From assembly GCA_001931905.2 (NCBI GenBank), contig MSJI02000812.1, positions 38,588 to 70,809 on the forward strand: a DNA stretch of 32,222 bases, read 5' to 3'. Of this stretch, positions 1 to 10,395 are shown in pieces; position 1 is the first letter of the stretch, and each line of letters starts with the position of its first letter. A program made the position numbers and the translations under genes. The stretch comes from Cladosporium sp. IMV 00045. Its lineage: Eukaryota > Ascomycota > Dothideomycetes > Cladosporiales > Cladosporiaceae. Below the pieces are notes generated by a model. The model was not told the DNA's origin, made no database searches, and worked only from the letters and a program-made list of their open reading frames with translations.

Positions 1-676
1 TGAGCGTGATCGCACTTCTCGGCGGAAAGTCGCTCGACGAGTGGTACAATATGATTGCCGAGCGGGTGAAGAACGGCGATGGGCCTTGCGCGCCACCGGA
101 GTACGGCAAGTCTTGATCCATCCGCGCGCTTACTTTTGCGCGTGCCAACCCGTCGCTCGCTTCGATGTGCTCGCTGCAGGAGTGGGCTCGGCGCGGGTAA
201 AAAGAAGGCTGGTGGGGAGCGCTGGGCTGACTATCTTTGAAGCGGAGTTTAGGGGACCCGGCGTACACCACCGTTTCGACGCATCCGACGAGGACGAATA
301 CATGGACATGGACCAGCGCACGCGCCTGATCGGCGGCCGCGGCGGCCGCATCATCCTCCTCGGCGACGGCACGGAGATCCACACGGGCACGGGCGAGGAC
401 GACGACGTGGACATGGAGGACCGCGGCGAGGCGGAGGAGGCCGACGACAGCGACATCGAGGAGCAGATCAAGAAGGGTCAGGCGGAGAGCAGTAACAGCG
501 GCGCCAACGGCGAGACCGACGCTTCCAGAGCGCAGAGGGAAGAAACACCCGGTCCCAACCGCGGAGCGGAGAAGAAGTCAGAGGAGAAGGAGCAGCCCAA
601 AAAGGACGACGGATCCTCTTCCACGCCCGAAGAGCCCAAGATGAAGGCACCCACTGACGGTCCCGCGACTGAGTAG
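1..676 (+). CDS. PTC2: PP2C-type protein phosphatase, Ptc2/Ptc3-like (3' end only)
   Basis: This is the C-terminal part of a metal-dependent Ser/Thr phosphatase of the PPM/PP2C family; fungal Ptc2/Ptc3 act in stress-MAPK and DNA-damage checkpoint down-regulation (family knowledge). The first exon is cut by the window edge and reads in the frame starting at base 3, through EEWY-like DEWYNMIAERV and NGDGPCAPPEY. The second exon (243-676) continues AEFRGPGVHHRF, then GGRGGRIILLGDGTE, the signature tail of fungal Ptc2-like proteins, and ends in an acidic, low-complexity Glu/Asp/Lys tail. The two exons join in frame only if the intron is 106-242, which begins GCAAGT and ends AG, so this is a GC-AG intron. 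The catalytic core lies upstream of the window and cannot be seen. Family assignment is strong; choosing Ptc2 over Ptc3 is not possible here. Confidence 0.88.
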   Translation, partial: ERDRTSRRKVARRVVQYDCRAGEERRWALRATGVRQVLIHPRAYFCACQPVARFDVLAAGVGSARVKRRLVGSAGLTIFEAEFRGPGVHHRFDASDEDEYMDMDQRTRLIGGRGGRIILLGDGTEIHTGTGEDDDVDMEDRGEAEEADDSDIEEQIKKGQAESSNSGANGETDASRAQREETPGPNRGAEKKSEEKEQPKKDDGSSSTPEEPKMKAPTDGPATE

Positions 677-1410
677 TTGTGGCTAAGGTTGAACTCTGCA
701 ACCTGACGCAACAGCTATTTCGTCGAACGTCCACGCCCACGTCTACGTCTGCGCAACTGCGTCCTACTTCTCTTACTCTTTCTTCTCCTTCTCCTTCTTT
801 CTTCTTGACCTTCACACCCCAACCGAGATCCTCTTTACCTCCTAAATCACGTCTTATCAGCAGAGAGAAAAACCCACACGAGAAATTCTACTTTCAGCAG
901 AAGCATGGAAATGAAGCATGAATGATACCCATCTTGCATCTTGCAACAATTCACTTCGCACGTCCTGGATAGGGATGTGTTAGTGATTTCCCTACTTTCA
1001 CTGTCGTCACTTCTACTTTTTGTTATCGTGATTTGGTTTGTATCTTTTTTTGCCACGTGGGATGTTGTCGATGACGACTGTTAGTCTTCCTACGCGTATG
1101 GCTTCTCCCATGCCCCCCATTCTCATCGGCTGTGCTAACCTATGCATCCCACCACTCTCCCTCCCATCTGTACATCTCACCCCCGCTCGTTGAACGTCAG
1201 ACAAAACCCACAAGACCCTCTACAGTCTCCTAGGATTTGATCGAAAGGCTCGGGGTATCGAGAATCGAAGAGCGAGAAAAGCAAAAACCAAAACCCCTAA
1301 TCACTTGATCACCAGAATCAAACCTCCGAGGGCAAACCTCACTCTTGCTGTCCTGGCTCCAATTCCATGATTGGAAAGTGGAAATGCTGAATAGCTAGAT
1401 CCGTCGCCGC

Positions 1411-1514
1411 CTTAGATGAAGGTATAGATAGCTAACGCCCGTTCCCGAGACGAAACCGAAAATGATGAGGGACTGGCGATTTTGACGTCTTCGTTCTCTT
1501 CACCTTCATCTAAG
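1411..1514. repeat. 13-bp perfect inverted repeat, 78-bp spacer
   Basis: CTTAGATGAAGGT at 1411-1423 is the exact reverse complement of ACCTTCATCTAAG at 1502-1514. A transcript could form a 13-bp stem with a large loop. No transposase or target-site duplication is seen around it, so a mobile-element reading is not supported. Confidence 0.55.
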
Positions 1515-1599
1515 TGGAAACAGGAGAGAAAGTAGAGGGAGAAAAGCAGGAGGGAGGGGTAGATTAACAAACACCGGAGGAATCAAGGATTTGGTCAAA

Positions 1600-1630
1600 G
1601 GGAGGGGTGAGGGAGGGAGGGTGTTGGGGG
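1600..1630 (+). other. Potential G-quadruplex motif
   Basis: The plus strand carries six runs of three or more G separated by 1-5 bases: GGG, GGGG, GGG, GGG, GGG and GGGGG. It lies inside a longer purine-rich stretch (about 1525-1640). This satisfies the usual G3+N1-7 pattern. Folding or function is not shown by sequence alone. Confidence 0.5.
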
Positions 1631-3207
1631 TTGTTAGGTTTGGCTTTGTGGGGCTGGTAGGAGTTGTGATGGTGATGGTTGTGAGGATGGCTTTGAGGAT
1701 GGGTTTGAGACGATTTTAGGGGAGGAGGGAGGGCTTGTTCATTTTCTTGCGGTTCTTCCTTTCTGAGAAGGGGGGGATCCGTACTGGGTTGGTGCTGCTG
1801 CTGGTGCGACGTCGGTTCTCGGATTTTTGGTTTTTTGAAGGGCCATGGATGGGGGAGAGACGTTTTGGATGTACAAGTATGTGGATGGCCCACCTTTCGT
1901 CTTTCTGATCTGTATACTACGTACGTGCAGTCTATTCTTCTATTTGCTTCTTGCGTTGGTGAAATGCTGAAATGGGAAGGAGCGCACGTGTGTCGTATTC
2001 GCTAGGCGCAGGGGAGATGGGGGTGTAGCGCGGTACAAGCGAAGTGATGAAGCGATTACCGAAGTGAAGTTAAGTGAGGTAGTTGTGGCAAAGATTCTAC
2101 GTATACTTCTCTTTAGAAAGATCGACTTTTGACTCTTCCCTTGATCAAAAATAATCGATCTGTCACTTTACACTAGAAGTCGACTGCCTAGACACTACGA
2201 AGGCCACGAACGACATCTGGATGCATTTGACGTTTCCCAAGAACTTTCTAGGTGGGCTGTGTTGTGACGTATCTTGTGCATGAGGTGTGTAAGGCTGGCA
2301 GCAGTGAATGTGAGTGCCTTTCAACATGTGAAATTCTCGCGGAACTGTGATGAGAGGACTGGAAGTTGGTTTGGAGGAATAAGTTGCAGATGGGATTGGT
2401 CGGTTGATTCGTACAGGTGCCTTGCTTGGGTGTGTACATGTATCCACCATGACGGATGTGCTAGGTTTTTGGGTTTGACGTGGTCGGACTGTATCCTTCA
2501 TATTTTCATATTGATCGTGTTTCTGGATCTGCTTGTTTGTTGGAACACCCGTCTGTTGACGTCTCTAAAAAATCTTTAGACTACAGTAGTAGTGTGAGAG
2601 ACGGATCGAGCTTGCTAGCATGACTACATGTATAGCAGCAATAAAGCAACAAGGCTAGTAGTAGTGGACGAAATAGTTGCTTATTCCAGAGATGGTTGAA
2701 AGAGATGCCGCTAAAGAACGGCGAACGTGGCCTGAAAGATGTCATTCCTCTACCACCACTACGCCATCACTCTCCACACAGCCACAAGCGCTAGTCAAGC
2801 AGTGCCAACTTCTTCCCCCAATTGATCGATTGATTGATTTCGCTAATTGCTTGATGGCTTTGCCTACGGGCCCAGCTTGGACCAAGATATTCCTACACCA
2901 ATCTGCCTGCCCGTCTGCTGTCTGTTAGTCTGCCTTCTCACTGTTTCCATCTATCTCTCCCTACCTGTCTCTCTCCTGAGATGCACTATTAGTCTCTCTC
3001 CTCCCCTCTCCCAAGAATAATTTAAACACTCCTACCACTACCTAATCTGAGAGACAAGTCCCCAACGCTCTCCTCTACCCTCTTCCCCACCTCCGCAAAC
3101 CACTCCCGCTACTTACCTGAATAAACTCCCGTCCTCCTACCCGTCCTCAACAAACACCCAACACCACCCACCACCACACAACACTCCCACCCTCCCACAC
3201 ACAAGCA

Positions 3208-4638
3208 ATGGCTCCCAAACGCAAGCGCGCAGGCACCCTCACCAAAGACGAGCCTCCCTCCGAGGCTCCGCCCGCCGCCCCTGCCGTTTCCGAACCTACC
3301 GACGACCTTGCAGAGGACACTTCCAAGCCTGCGAAGCGCACGCGTTCCAGCAAGGCCGCTGAGGAAACCAATGGCAATGCTCCCGCCACGAATGGTACCG
3401 TCAACGAGGCCGGTGAGCATGGCGAGGCCGGCAAGATGAGAATGGCACCGCCGCCCAAGGCAGGTGCGGTTGACCCTCAAGGCGGGTACAAGACCAACCC
3501 TCCGCCTGAGGGAAGGCCGGTGAGGGTGTACGCGGATGGTGTTTTCGATTTGTTTCATCTTGGGTGAGTCTTGACAATTGCTTAATGACTCCAATCCTGG
3601 CAGACATCTTGGATTTTCTAGCTACGGCGGCTGACTTTCTCCCACAGACATATGCGCCAGCTTCAGCAGGCAAAGGAGGCTTTCCCCGGTACATACCTCA
3701 TTGTTGGCGTCACGGGAGACGAGGAAACACACAAGAGAAAGGGCTTGACGGTTCTCTCGGCCAAGGAGCGCGCCGAGTCGGTCAGACATTGCAGATGGGT
3801 CGACGAAGTGGTCGAGGACTGCCCATGGGTGATCGACGTGGACTTCCTGACCAAGCACAACATCGACTACGTCGCGCACGACGACATCCCCTACGGCGCC
3901 AGCGAGGGCGACGACATCTACAAGCCCATCAAGGAGCAGGGCAAATTCCTCGTGACGCAGCGCACCGAGGGCGTCAGCACCACGGGCATCATCACAAAGG
4001 TCGTGCGCGACTACGAGCAGTACATCGCGCGTCAATTCAAGCGCGGCACTTCCCGACAAGAGCTCAACGTGTCCTGGCTGAAGAAGAACGAGCTCGACAT
4101 CAAGCGCCACGTCGGCGAGCTGCGCGATAACATCCGCTCCAACTGGGCCACGACCGGCCAGGAACTCAGCCGCGAACTCAAGCAGTTCTGGCAACCCAGC
4201 AGGAACAACAGCCCCGCCCCCTCGCTCCGCAGCAGCACCACCCCCGGCGGCCGCGCGAGCACCTCGGGCGCCAAATCGCCGCTCAGCGAGCGCCTCAACC
4301 CGCTCGACATCGCGCGCGCTTCCACGCCCGGCGGCGGCAAGGAGCGCGGTGGCAAGAACTACGACTTCGCCGCCGGCTACGCCATGGGCCTCATCGGCGG
4401 CGTGAAAGGATGGATGCAGGGCAGCAACCGCCGCAATCTGTCCGACAGCCGCGCGCCCAGCCCGAACAACAGCGGCGAGGACGACTCGCCGGAGGCTAAA
4501 AGCCCGATCGAGGAGACTTCAAGGGGAAGGAGGGGTAGGCCTGCCTCTACTGCTGGTCCTTCTGCCTCTTCGTCGGCGGACGCGCCTAGTGAGCAGTTGG
4601 TTGCGGAGACGAAGGAGGCGGAGAGTGGGCGTGCGTAA
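3208..4638 (+). CDS. PCT1: Choline-phosphate cytidylyltransferase
   Basis: Converts phosphocholine and CTP to CDP-choline, the regulated step of the Kennedy pathway for phosphatidylcholine, normally at nuclear and ER membranes. Two exons, 3208-3563 and 3648-4638 (448 aa), are separated by an 84-nt intron (3564-3647; donor GTGAGT, branch CTGAC, acceptor CACAG). The intron splits the glycine codon of the catalytic HxGH motif, and joining restores VYADGVFDLFHLGH with H117 and H120. The second nucleotidyltransferase signature, RTEGVSTT, is at residues 224-231. A Lys/Arg-rich N-terminus (PKRKRA) could be a nuclear localisation signal. Residues after about 250 form a helical membrane-binding-like region, followed by a Ser/Pro-rich tail that looks like a phosphorylation region. 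The ATG at 3208 follows a pyrimidine-rich leader. Its 3' end converges on the DUF7580 gene downstream. Confidence 0.96.
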
Positions 4639-5120
4639 TAATGGGAAAGAATGTGCATGAAGAGGCGCGCGAAAGGGAGCTAGAAATTGAAGAAGCTCGT
4701 TTTTTCTTGTTTCCTATCCTCTTGCAAATGCATATGTCAGTTAAACTCGGCGTTGGGTCGAGAGGAAGGAAGCAAAGAAGACAGGAAGGAAAGACAGATG
4801 AAAAATTTCCTAATTTCTTTGGTTACCTTATGTATGTATTAGTTATTTTTGTGGAACACCGAAAGAAGGGCATGGCTCGGCGTGGCGTGGCGTGGCTTCT
4901 GGTTTTGCTCTTGATTTTTAATTTGGGTTGTTTCAGGGACATTCGTGTGGACTTTGCATTTCGTTCGTTCGTTCGTATCTTCCCCTTCTTTTGAGACTTC
5001 TTTAATAATGACTTTCTTTCTTGATAGTCCCTCCTCTGTTAACTTCACTTTTAGATCTTGTGGGGAACCGTCACAAGTTGAAGATTGTTGATGTTTTTGA
5101 CGGGTTGGACGTACGCAGCT
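4639..5120. other. Convergent 3' intergenic region
   Basis: Lies between the stop codons of PCT1 (plus) and the DUF7580 gene (minus) and should hold both 3' ends. It is AT-rich, with two small microsatellite-like runs: GGCGT repeated about three times near 4878-4895, and TTCG repeated near 4958-4976. No gene is seen. Confidence 0.6.
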
Positions 5121-7124
5121 TCAGCTAATCCACTCGCAAGACTTCTGCAATAACAACACAACTTCGCTCGCCAGATTTTCCCGCCACTCGTCACCATCAA
5201 GAGTTGGCGGCGACTTATCCAGACACCACGCCACCGCCGAAAAGTATTTGTCCCCAGCCTCGCCTCGCACTTCCTGCTGCCAGTTCCTCGCAACGATCAG
5301 CCGAAAGACCGGATCGTTCTTATCCCATGCGCCACCCACCTTCTGCCAGAGCTCATGCTCTTCCAAGCGCTTCCCGAACGCCAACTCGAGAAGCATGATT
5401 CCCAGACACGCGAAGCTTTTGTCTGTGGGCTTGGGCGCGTGGGCTTGCAGAGGCATTTCCGGCTTGAAATCCGCGGCGACGAAGGGTCGGTCGAGCAGGA
5501 CGCTTGCAGCGTCGGTCGAATTCGTCTGTGGGAAGCGGATATCGTCCGATTCCCACTGTTTGCGCGCCCAGGGCGTGGAGCGCAGCTGCAGGTGCGAGGA
5601 GGCGAGTTTCAAAGCGATTTGAAGCCGTTGCACCCGCGTAAGCCGTGGTCGATGGTCTGGGTGAAGAATCGCCGAGAGGGAGGTTTCGCTCGCGATGAGT
5701 TTCTGCTCCGGTTGCGAGGAAACTCGGTATTGTACGCCTTGGGTGTCGTCTACCAGAATGCCCAGGGGTTCGCTTTGTTGCATTCCGCAGTGTTCCATCG
5801 TGGAGCAGAGATTCTTGATAACGTCTTGCGTTACTGGTCGGGGAGTTTTCTGATCTGTTGGCGTACTCGACTTGAGTTTTTTCGAGCTCGGTCCGGCGTT
5901 GTTCGATATGGTTGATGTGGAAGCTGCGAGCAACGTCACGTTCACACGTCCCGAGAGGGACAGCGAACTGGTCACGCCAGGATTTTGATCAGTTCTGCCA
6001 ATCCATTAGCATACCTCCCTGTGCTTGCGGAGCGACAAAATTACCTGCAAGGTGCATTGATAGGGACTTTCTCTTTGCCCTTCTTCGACGGTCGTCCAAA
6101 TCTGCTGCATTTCTCCGCGACGGTCATTGGATGCGTCTGAATCTTTGAGGATACTGGAAGAGGAGGAGAGACCTTCTGCTTGGTGACATTGCCAGTGGAG
6201 GGCGAAGACCAGTCGATCTGGATTCCATTCTGCCGCCACGGAGGGTCTCCTGATACAGTACAGCCTTGCGGTGCGAAGAGTATCAGCATGCGAAGGTCGA
6301 AGCTGGGAGACGTGCGATGCTGCAGCCACAAGTGCGCGCAATGATTCTGCTTGCAAAGACAAGCCCAACTGGATACAAGCAATGTGTAGATCCGGTCTGC
6401 ATGGCGCCAATACCCAACGAGGTTGTTGACCACACGCGGCGAAAGGGCCTCCTTGCTCGTCGGTCCGACCTTGATAATCTCTTCGCTCCCCTCAAGGATT
6501 CTCTCGAGGATTTCCAGCTTTCGGTGGATGTTGCGTATGAGCTCGTTTCGGTGTTGGTCTTTGCAGACGAACTTGAATCGCTCGTGCCCGTGCTTACAGG
6601 TTGTCACCAAGCGGTTATAGGCCTTCGTTATCAGCCGCCGCTTGGAAAGTGGCATCTGTGTCTAGATCGCCGTCAACAAACCAGACTTAAATTGTAGGAA
6701 CAATCTTGCGTACTTCCTGGCTGACAATCTGAAACTCCGGCTCCTTCACCAATGGTCCAAGAACCTCCCACAAGAGGGTCTGGATCTCCTTGACATTGTC
6801 AAGGAACAAGTCGTAAGCCTCGCCCAGAGTTTTCTTCAATGCATTGTCGACAAATGGATCTTCCCATAAATCGGTGTCGAATTTTGATGCAAGCTGCTCA
6901 ACCTCATCTTCCGCAAGCGATCTATCGCACACGAGAGGCCGTAACAGCCTTTTCAGCAGCAAGCGATAGAGCAATTCCTCAAGTTTGACATTGTCTAAGA
7001 TCTTCTTGAGCTCTTTTTGGAAATTCGAAAACCGTCCTAGAGGCCCGTCTCTCAGCTGCTCGCACGCATAGATAACCAAAGGCAGTGCACCGAGGACGAC
7101 TCCTACGACTTCGAGACCGCTCAT
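5121..7124 (-). CDS. DUF7580-family protein, kinase-like C-terminus (module A)
   Basis: A fungal protein of unknown function, assigned from memory to the DUF7580 family. Three exons on the minus strand, 7124-6714, 6655-6045 and 5994-5121, encode 631 aa. The introns are 58 nt (donor GTACGC, acceptor ACACAG) and 50 nt (donor GTAATT, acceptor GGCAG), and all joins are in frame. The start at 7124 gives MSGLEVVGVVLGALPLVI, the hydrophobic N-terminal helix typical of the family; an upstream in-frame non-ATG extension was dropped. Residues 20-340 are predicted mostly helical and charged. Residues about 464-549 resemble the C-lobe of a protein kinase: a helix like alpha-E (RLQIALKLASSHLQL) ending in STPW, and later SFACLGIMLLELAFGK, close to kinase subdomain IX. 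The HRD and DFG catalytic motifs are absent, so it would be a pseudokinase. It is divergent from the zinc-finger gene at 7563. The role is unknown. Confidence 0.85.
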
Positions 7125-7562
7125 GAAGGACGATTTCAATTTTGTATTGTGAGAAAGATGAGTGGGAGATTCGAGGGAGACCGACACTGTGAAGGTCCTA
7201 TGCTGAGGGAGATGAGTATCAAATTCAAGGAACTCGCGAAGAGCGGCATGACGGATCGTGAGATTCCTACATGTACGCCTTGTTTCCTAAGATCTGTATG
7301 CAGACGCGAACCGCAGCCAAGCTGCGCCACCACACGGGGTTTGCTTCGTTGCTCGTACATAGCAGCTGAACACAGCCTCGAATGGGGCTAAGTGCTCGAG
7401 GTGTTCTCCTGCAGCAAGGCTATGCATGCGCTCCAGTCCTCAGGTATCTCCGCTTCTCAAAGACAGGCTGAGCCGTCTTCTACTTCAGAATATCCCTTAA
7501 TCCCCTCGAGTTTTGCGAGCACTCTGATTTCAGAAGAGTGCTCTCACACAAGAAGTCAAAGC
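7125..7562. promoter_or_regulatory. Shared divergent promoter of module A
   Basis: 438 bp separate the start codons of the minus-strand DUF7580 gene and the plus-strand zinc-finger gene, so both promoters must lie here. If the zinc-finger protein starts at the earlier in-frame ATG at 7422, the gap shrinks to 297 bp. No clear TATA box or known operator was identified. Module B has a comparable 341-bp divergent gap. Confidence 0.6.
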
Positions 7563-9946
7563 ATGATTCAAGATTTCAAGCCATACGATGTTCGCGACTT
7601 GATCAGCAATGTCCAAGAGGCTTTCCAAAAGCAGCGCAACACGCCGTCCCGTTGCCTCGATTGTTCGAATAGCGAATCCGCACATTCGAGTCAACTCAGG
7701 GACGAGGATACTCGCTTTCTTCTTTGGGCTGGTAATCTTGGTGCGATACAGGACTCTGACGAGACGGATGCCTTGGACGATCACCTCAGGGACGCTCCTG
7801 AGATAGCGCTCCACCTTTGTGACATTTTGGAGGAGATTTGGGATCTCTTGCAGCCAGGTATGTTGATCTTCAGATGCGCGTACAAGTAGACCTCTTGCTA
7901 ACCCGAACAAGGCCGGTCCGACAACGAAAGGCAGAATCATGAGCGGAAGTCAGCAGAACAACCATCACAAGTTGGAGATCAACCTTCGAGAACCTTACCG
8001 TCGCCGGAGCCCGAAGCCTCAGAGACGGCCCAGACGTCTTGTTTTCTTGACGCTCTCCGCGATGCCGTCAGTCGACTTTTCAGAGCATCTGAGCTCCTCT
8101 CTAAGTCGAACGTAGTCGACAGATACGTCAAGGCAGAGGCCGATTGCAGTCTTCAGGCGTTTGCATATGAAGACATCGAAAGCATAGAGGAAAAAATCAG
8201 AGCGGCATGCGGCTCAGCTCCTACTTGGCTGATCAACAGGCTGGGCAAAGCGAATACGAAACGAAGGCAATTCCTTGCATATTCCCGAACCAGCTACAAT
8301 GGTCTGGATGGGTCTGCTGCTGAGAGAAAGCTTGCTGCTGGAAAGGGCCCAGCAGTACCGACTGAGAGGCCTGGAAGCGCCACTGGCAGTGCGAAATGTT
8401 CGAAATCTCAGTCCGCACCAACCAAGTCAACGACAAGTGGTTACGATCATAAACATGCTTTTGAAGAAGATGTGGACGATGCCGAGAGCTACACCACAGA
8501 TCAGACGTCTCTCGGAGACGACGAGCTATTTATTGGTTTGGAGGTTCCGAGCACCGACAGTTTCGCAACTATTGGCGTAGAGTTCATCTGTCCCCTGTGC
8601 TGCGCCGTACAGAAGTTCAACAAACAGTCGATATGGAGGTAAGTCCGGACTTGACTGGCCACTAGAGGTACTTTATCGCGAAAGACCAGGTGGCTTTGCT
8701 TGGGGCGTTCGGAGAGGCGCTAACGATCGACCATCACAGGCGGCATGCACTGGGAGACCTGAGATCGTATATCTGCACCTCCCAAGAGTGTGGAATGTTG
8801 ATGTTCGACTCCTTCGAATCATGGCAAAGCCATGAAATGGACCGACACCGTCGACAATGGGCCTGTCAGCTATGTGGAGTTACTTGCAAGGACTATGATG
8901 ATACAAGGGCTCATCTCCTTCAGTTTCATGGCGACATTGTCGGCGAAGAGCAGATTGATATCATTCTCAAAGCAAGCTCCAGTGCTGCTGAGCATTTGAT
9001 GGCTAACGAGTGCCCATTTTGTACTTTGGATGTGAGGATGCGGAAGAATAACTCATTACTTGACGACAAGGAGCCGGTGGTCCCATGCAAGAAGTTCATG
9101 AAGCACCTCGGGCGACATCTCGAAGAGTTTTCGCTTCTCGTCTTTCCCGGTTCGGAACTCCACGGCAACAAAAGTAACGAGGGAACGGAACGTGTTGCAG
9201 CACACGCCAGCTGCGGAGAAGATATCAAACCGCCCTCGGCTCGATCGACTTCTATCCTTCCAATCGCGGAAGACAGCAAGGAGAAATTCCACATCAACCA
9301 TGACCCCAAGACAAATCAGCATCAGGAGCCTCGTTACATTGCTGAAGAAACCTGGCTTCCTGCCATGTGCGGCCCTCCACAAAGGATGACGATGCCGAAT
9401 TGGCAACCATTAGGTCCAGCTATCGGGGCTTGCAGCAATCAACCTTTTGCAGAAGCAGCACAGCCGGCTAGCACTCCGCAGGACAAACAACGTCTGCATG
9501 ATCTCGAGCCTGGCTATACTGCCGCCACTGCTGATCTCGGATTGAGACCCGGATTTCGTACCCTAGGTGGAGCCGCAGACAGCTCGGTTAAACTTACTGA
9601 CGCTCTACGTCTTCAGCAAAATCAGTACGTACAAGGTGCTAGCCGTAAAACTACTAATAGGGCGCCTGGCCTCAACGTCAAAAGTTTCGCATGCCCCGAG
9701 TGCAAAAAGGTGTATAAGGATGCAGCAACTCTGAGGTGGGTTCTGTCGCTGGCGTTGAGCAAACAAAGCCACTAAAACACATGCAGGCGCCACTCCAGAT
9801 ATCACGATCCAGATCAAAATCGACAAAAATGCAAAGTGTGCGATTATAGCAGCCCGCTCCAGATAGATCTCAAGCGTCATGAAAAAACGCACGGGGATAT
9901 TCAAGATCGTCCTTTTGATTTCACAGGAGAAGGAGCCTGGATGTGA
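7563..9946 (+). CDS. WAGN-type multi-C2H2 zinc-finger protein (module A)
   Basis: A fungal zinc-finger protein of a large family with no assigned role. Exons 7563-7857, 7912-8638, 8740-9735 and 9787-9946 join in frame to 725 aa. The introns are 54, 101, 51 nt with good borders; branch sites GCTAAC are visible in the first two. Order of parts: family N-terminal motif LLWAGNLGA near residue 55 with the following RLRDA-like DHLRDAPEI; TWLINRLGKANTKRRQF near 202-219, a hallmark of the family; degenerate zinc-binding segment from about 322 (FICPLC, then RSYICTSQECG, WACQLC, NECPFC); a Pro/Gln-rich linker; and two canonical tandem C2H2 fingers (CX2CX12HX3H) at about 659-707. The start at 7563 gives the same N-terminal length as the module B copy; ATG at 7422 would add 47 residues. 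The reading ends abruptly at 9946, just before a GATA finger in another frame. Confidence 0.82.
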
Positions 9947-10346
9947 AAAGTCGTACACGGAGATTGTCACGAAAAATCCCGTACGATGCATAAGCTGCAA
10001 TCGAAGCCAAACCGGAAAGTGGCAATGTGGTCCCGATGGCGAGAAGGCGCTGTGTGGGGCGTGCGGACTGCATTATGCCAGACTGTCTCGCAAGACTCGT
10101 AGGAGAGAAGAGGCTGGGGAGAACGCTGTTGCGGCTAAGGGATACAATTTACAGTCGAAGGAGGATGTGTCGTACGTGATTTGCCCCAGACTGGTCAGTG
10201 GATTTTTGTTGGCGAACTTTTGGCGACGAGCGTTGGTAAGCAGGGCAAGAGCACGTTGCTTCGAATATAGAATAAGATGTATCAAACCCAATGGAAGCAA
10301 CAAACAGCTTCTGATCATACAAGAAAACCAAGTGTTGAAAGCGTAA
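9879..10346 (+). pseudogene. GATA-type zinc-finger segment, out of frame with upstream gene
   Basis: A reading frame one base off from the preceding zinc-finger gene encodes a well-formed GATA finger: CISC at 9987, a 17-residue loop containing GKWQCGPDGEKALC, and CGACGLHYARLSRK, followed by a basic tail. Just before it, EPGCEKSYTE looks like the second half of a further C2H2-type finger whose first half (DRPFDF) lies in the upstream frame. No GT-AG intron I can find joins the frames without destroying a finger. The segment therefore looks like the natural C-terminus of the 7563-9946 protein cut off by a one-base frame change, or a sequencing error, or an unusual splice. The last part (after about 10170) is not recognisable. 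Confidence 0.55.
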
Positions 10347-10395
10347 TTGCTACCTAATATTTACAAAAGTAGCCCAGAACAACAACAATAATAGA

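Larger units (their letters stand above)
677..3207. other. 2.5-kb stretch without a recognisable gene
   Basis: Only short, low-complexity reading frames occur here, none resembling a known family. The stretch holds a G-run cluster (1600-1630), a 13-bp inverted repeat (1411-1423 with 1502-1514) and, from about 2930 to 3207, a strongly pyrimidine-rich tract that leads into the PCT1 start and looks like a fungal core promoter and 5' leader. No tRNA-like cloverleaf was noticed. It is probably the 3' region of the phosphatase gene plus a long PCT1 promoter, but an unrecognised non-coding RNA is possible. Confidence 0.5.

Noticed and set aside
1564..1893. Minus-strand His/Pro/Gln-rich frame of 109 aa
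   Set aside because: It is the translation of a G/T-rich low-complexity stretch, has no domain, and its composition follows the strand bias of the DNA.
7530..7940. Minus-strand frame of 136 aa in the module A spacer and first exon
   Set aside because: It is antisense to the WAGN motif exon, whose family match and splice sites support the plus strand.
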